NCBI GenBank assembly: GCA_900208305.1
Contig: OAPG01000004.1
Location: 372,001 to 436,000 of the forward strand
Direction: 5' to 3'
Length of the DNA stretch: 64,000 nt
Source of the DNA: Melanopsichium pennsylvanicum
Taxonomy: Eukaryota > Basidiomycota > Ustilaginomycetes > Ustilaginales
In this document: positions 62,427 to 64,000 of the stretch, piece after piece
Layout: each line of letters opens with the position of its first letter
Position numbering within the stretch: the first letter of the stretch is position 1
Made by a program: the position numbers and the translations under genes
Notes under the pieces: model-generated
Told to the model about the DNA's origin: nothing
The model's database searches: none
Seen by the model: the letters and a program-made list of their open reading frames with translations, nothing else

Positions 62427-63871
62427 AATAGGGGTGGATTTACGCCTCTTGGCGCTGTACTGATTGAAACACTTGTTGCTCCATTGTGTTGCTGGAAGTT
62501 TGTTTGGCGGAGATGAAGTGGGAGCAGTATTGATACGAGCGGGACAGGCGACGCGTCGGAGACGCCTTGGAGGAGAGAGAGTTTGACTATTCTGCGTCCG
62601 ACGTTTTGGCCCTTTGTTGCCGAGTCAGGCTGAGTCCTGCTCACTTTCGTCTTTCGCACTATCTGAATCGCGAGCACTCTTTCATGGCTTCATGCTTTGT
62701 TCTTGGAGCTCTCAGATAGTCGCTAATTCCGTCATCGGCACGTCCGTCAGCATCACACTCGTTACGGATCACCTCCGTTTCCTATGGGTGTTCTCGCGGC
62801 AAAGATTCCGCATCGGCAAAGCCGGTGAGGATGCGAGACAGACACGTTTAATGCAGTCATAGGCAATCGCCGTGCCAGCCTTTGATCTGCTACGCAACAA
62901 TTAGGAAGCTGAGTAGTATCAAGTTAGCGTAGGGAATCTGTTGGCAGACGAGCACGAAGAGACACAGTGGGAGAAAGGAGCGGTTCTTGATCGGCGGCAT
63001 CTCCGCTCATTCTTTTTGTCTCTTCGCTGCTGAAAAGATAGCACAGGAAATCCGGCTAAGGCTGTTCAACAGGATCTCAAGACAAGCAGCCCAGTCAAAA
63101 CGAACAAGTTTGCCTCGCTCGAGATGCGAACGGCAGAACAACCGAGCATCGCTCCGAAGAAGATAGAGGCTCGGGGTTGACTGCCATTTTCCTGCACCAG
63201 CCTCAACGTTCTGAGAAGAAGACGTGGCTCTGCGCATGGGTTGCTGAGACCCTGTGAAACGTGGCAATTTCTCTGTTTCTTTCCCAAACGTAAATAGTTT
63301 TTTTATTTTTTATTTTAATTTTATTTTTATTTTTATATAATATTTTACTCCCTTCGGTAAGGGCTCAAGTCAACATGCTAGAACAAAGGCTTTCTTAGTT
63401 CGCTGTTCTGCGAGGCTGCATCAACCAAAGAGAGGCGGTGCATTGTTCCTTAATCGACCTTCACATGACCACGATACTTTGTGCCAACTCTGCCGAGTAG
63501 CTCGGAATCGAAGAAATTTTACGTCCGAGTGTCCGCGATCGAGTGTTAGTCGAGACCAACACTGGAAACAAACTTGCCCATCCCGATCAAGACTCCATCG
63601 GGCGTAATGATATTCGATGGGGTGGAGATTGGACTCGCTTCGGAAACTTCACATGTCGAAACGGGGCGGGGCGGGAAATTTTTCGAAAGCAGGGCTTCTG
63701 AAGCAACTAAGGTACGACATCCGGAGAAGCAAACGTCCAACTCTAACTTCCAGTTTCATCGTATTCGCTTATCTTCGACTAAGTCACTTGCACGGTATAC
63801 GTATTGCTTCTGAGTACAGAGCCTCACTTGGCCGGCAAGCACATTTTCTGGGGTGCTCAGAAGCGAAGCCT
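62427..63871. other. Intergenic region, no gene seen
   Basis: 1.4 kb without a recognisable gene. An AT-rich block of T runs and TATTTT repeats lies at 63299-63350. The last few hundred bases may be the promoter of a gene that begins at the right edge. Confidence 0.4.
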
Positions 63872-64000
63872 ATGCGAGGTGCTCTGTCGCTAAGCACCTT
63901 CTTACGATCAAAATTCATCCCGCGACGTGATCTTTCCAACCAAATCGACTTGCCCAAGTCGATGAAGAAGTTGGCAACAATGTCCGCCTCAATCCCACCA
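63872..64000 (+). CDS. Possible start of a gene cut by the window edge
   Basis: An ATG at 63872 opens 43 codons to the edge without a stop: MRGALSLSTFLRSKFIPRRD and so on. The first 25 residues have Arg, Ser and Leu and no acid until Asp20, a presequence-like pattern, and a second ATG (MKKLATMSAS) follows. I cannot name a family from so short a piece, and chance alone could leave such a frame open. Confidence 0.3.
   Translation, partial: MRGALSLSTFLRSKFIPRRDLSNQIDLPKSMKKLATMSASIPP

Overview
The window is nuclear DNA of a fungus, most likely a basidiomycete smut (Ustilaginales-like). This rests on compact intron-poor genes with 60-110 nt GTRAGT...YAG introns, on protein families typical of filamentous fungi, and on a CH + kinase + C1 arrangement I associate with basidiomycete Cdc7/SepH-type kinases. 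I cannot name the species.

Left arm (1-10475): a partial mitochondrial GatC-like gene at the edge, joined by a plausible splice to a mitochondrial half-type ABC transporter (Mdl1/ABCB10 type); an orphan single-pass membrane protein; an AVT/SLC38-type amino acid transporter; and the gamma subunit of eIF2B (GCD1).

Transposon island (10476-32690, about 22 kb), lying between the facing 3' ends of GCD1 and VPS45. It holds a decayed pogo-type DDE transposase flanked by direct repeats; a chromodomain Ty3/gypsy element A (14358-30782, + strand) with 1011-bp LTRs; a younger related element B (16735-24274, - strand) nested in the gag of A with 1090-bp LTRs and a GCGAG target duplication; and a degenerate LTR related to B (31173-32226). 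Both elements share three features: a gag stop/pol start overlap UGAUG; a primer site TTAGAGTGGAT whose complement ATCCACTCTA lies about 40 nt after a TATA box in the LTR, as in Tf1-style self-priming; and a spliced antisense gene between pol and the 3' LTR that encodes a Cys/His-rich protein of unknown function. Pol is broken in both copies, yet the antisense gene is open in both. This pair of antisense genes is the most interesting item in the window.

Right arm (32691-64000): VPS45 (endosomal SM protein), DCTN5-type dynactin p25, a decaying HDHD2-like HAD phosphatase, a Zn2Cys6 transcription factor, an SLC35G/EamA transporter, SEC13 (COPII coat and nuclear pore), an 8.4-kb stretch without a recognisable gene, a 1687-residue kinase with CH, kinase and C1 domains and a K-Ras-like CVIM tail, a second orphan type I membrane protein, a 278-bp tandem duplication, and possibly the start of another gene at the right edge. 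Apart from GatC and the ABC transporter (both mitochondrial) and trafficking genes such as VPS45 and SEC13, the host genes do not form an obvious pathway.
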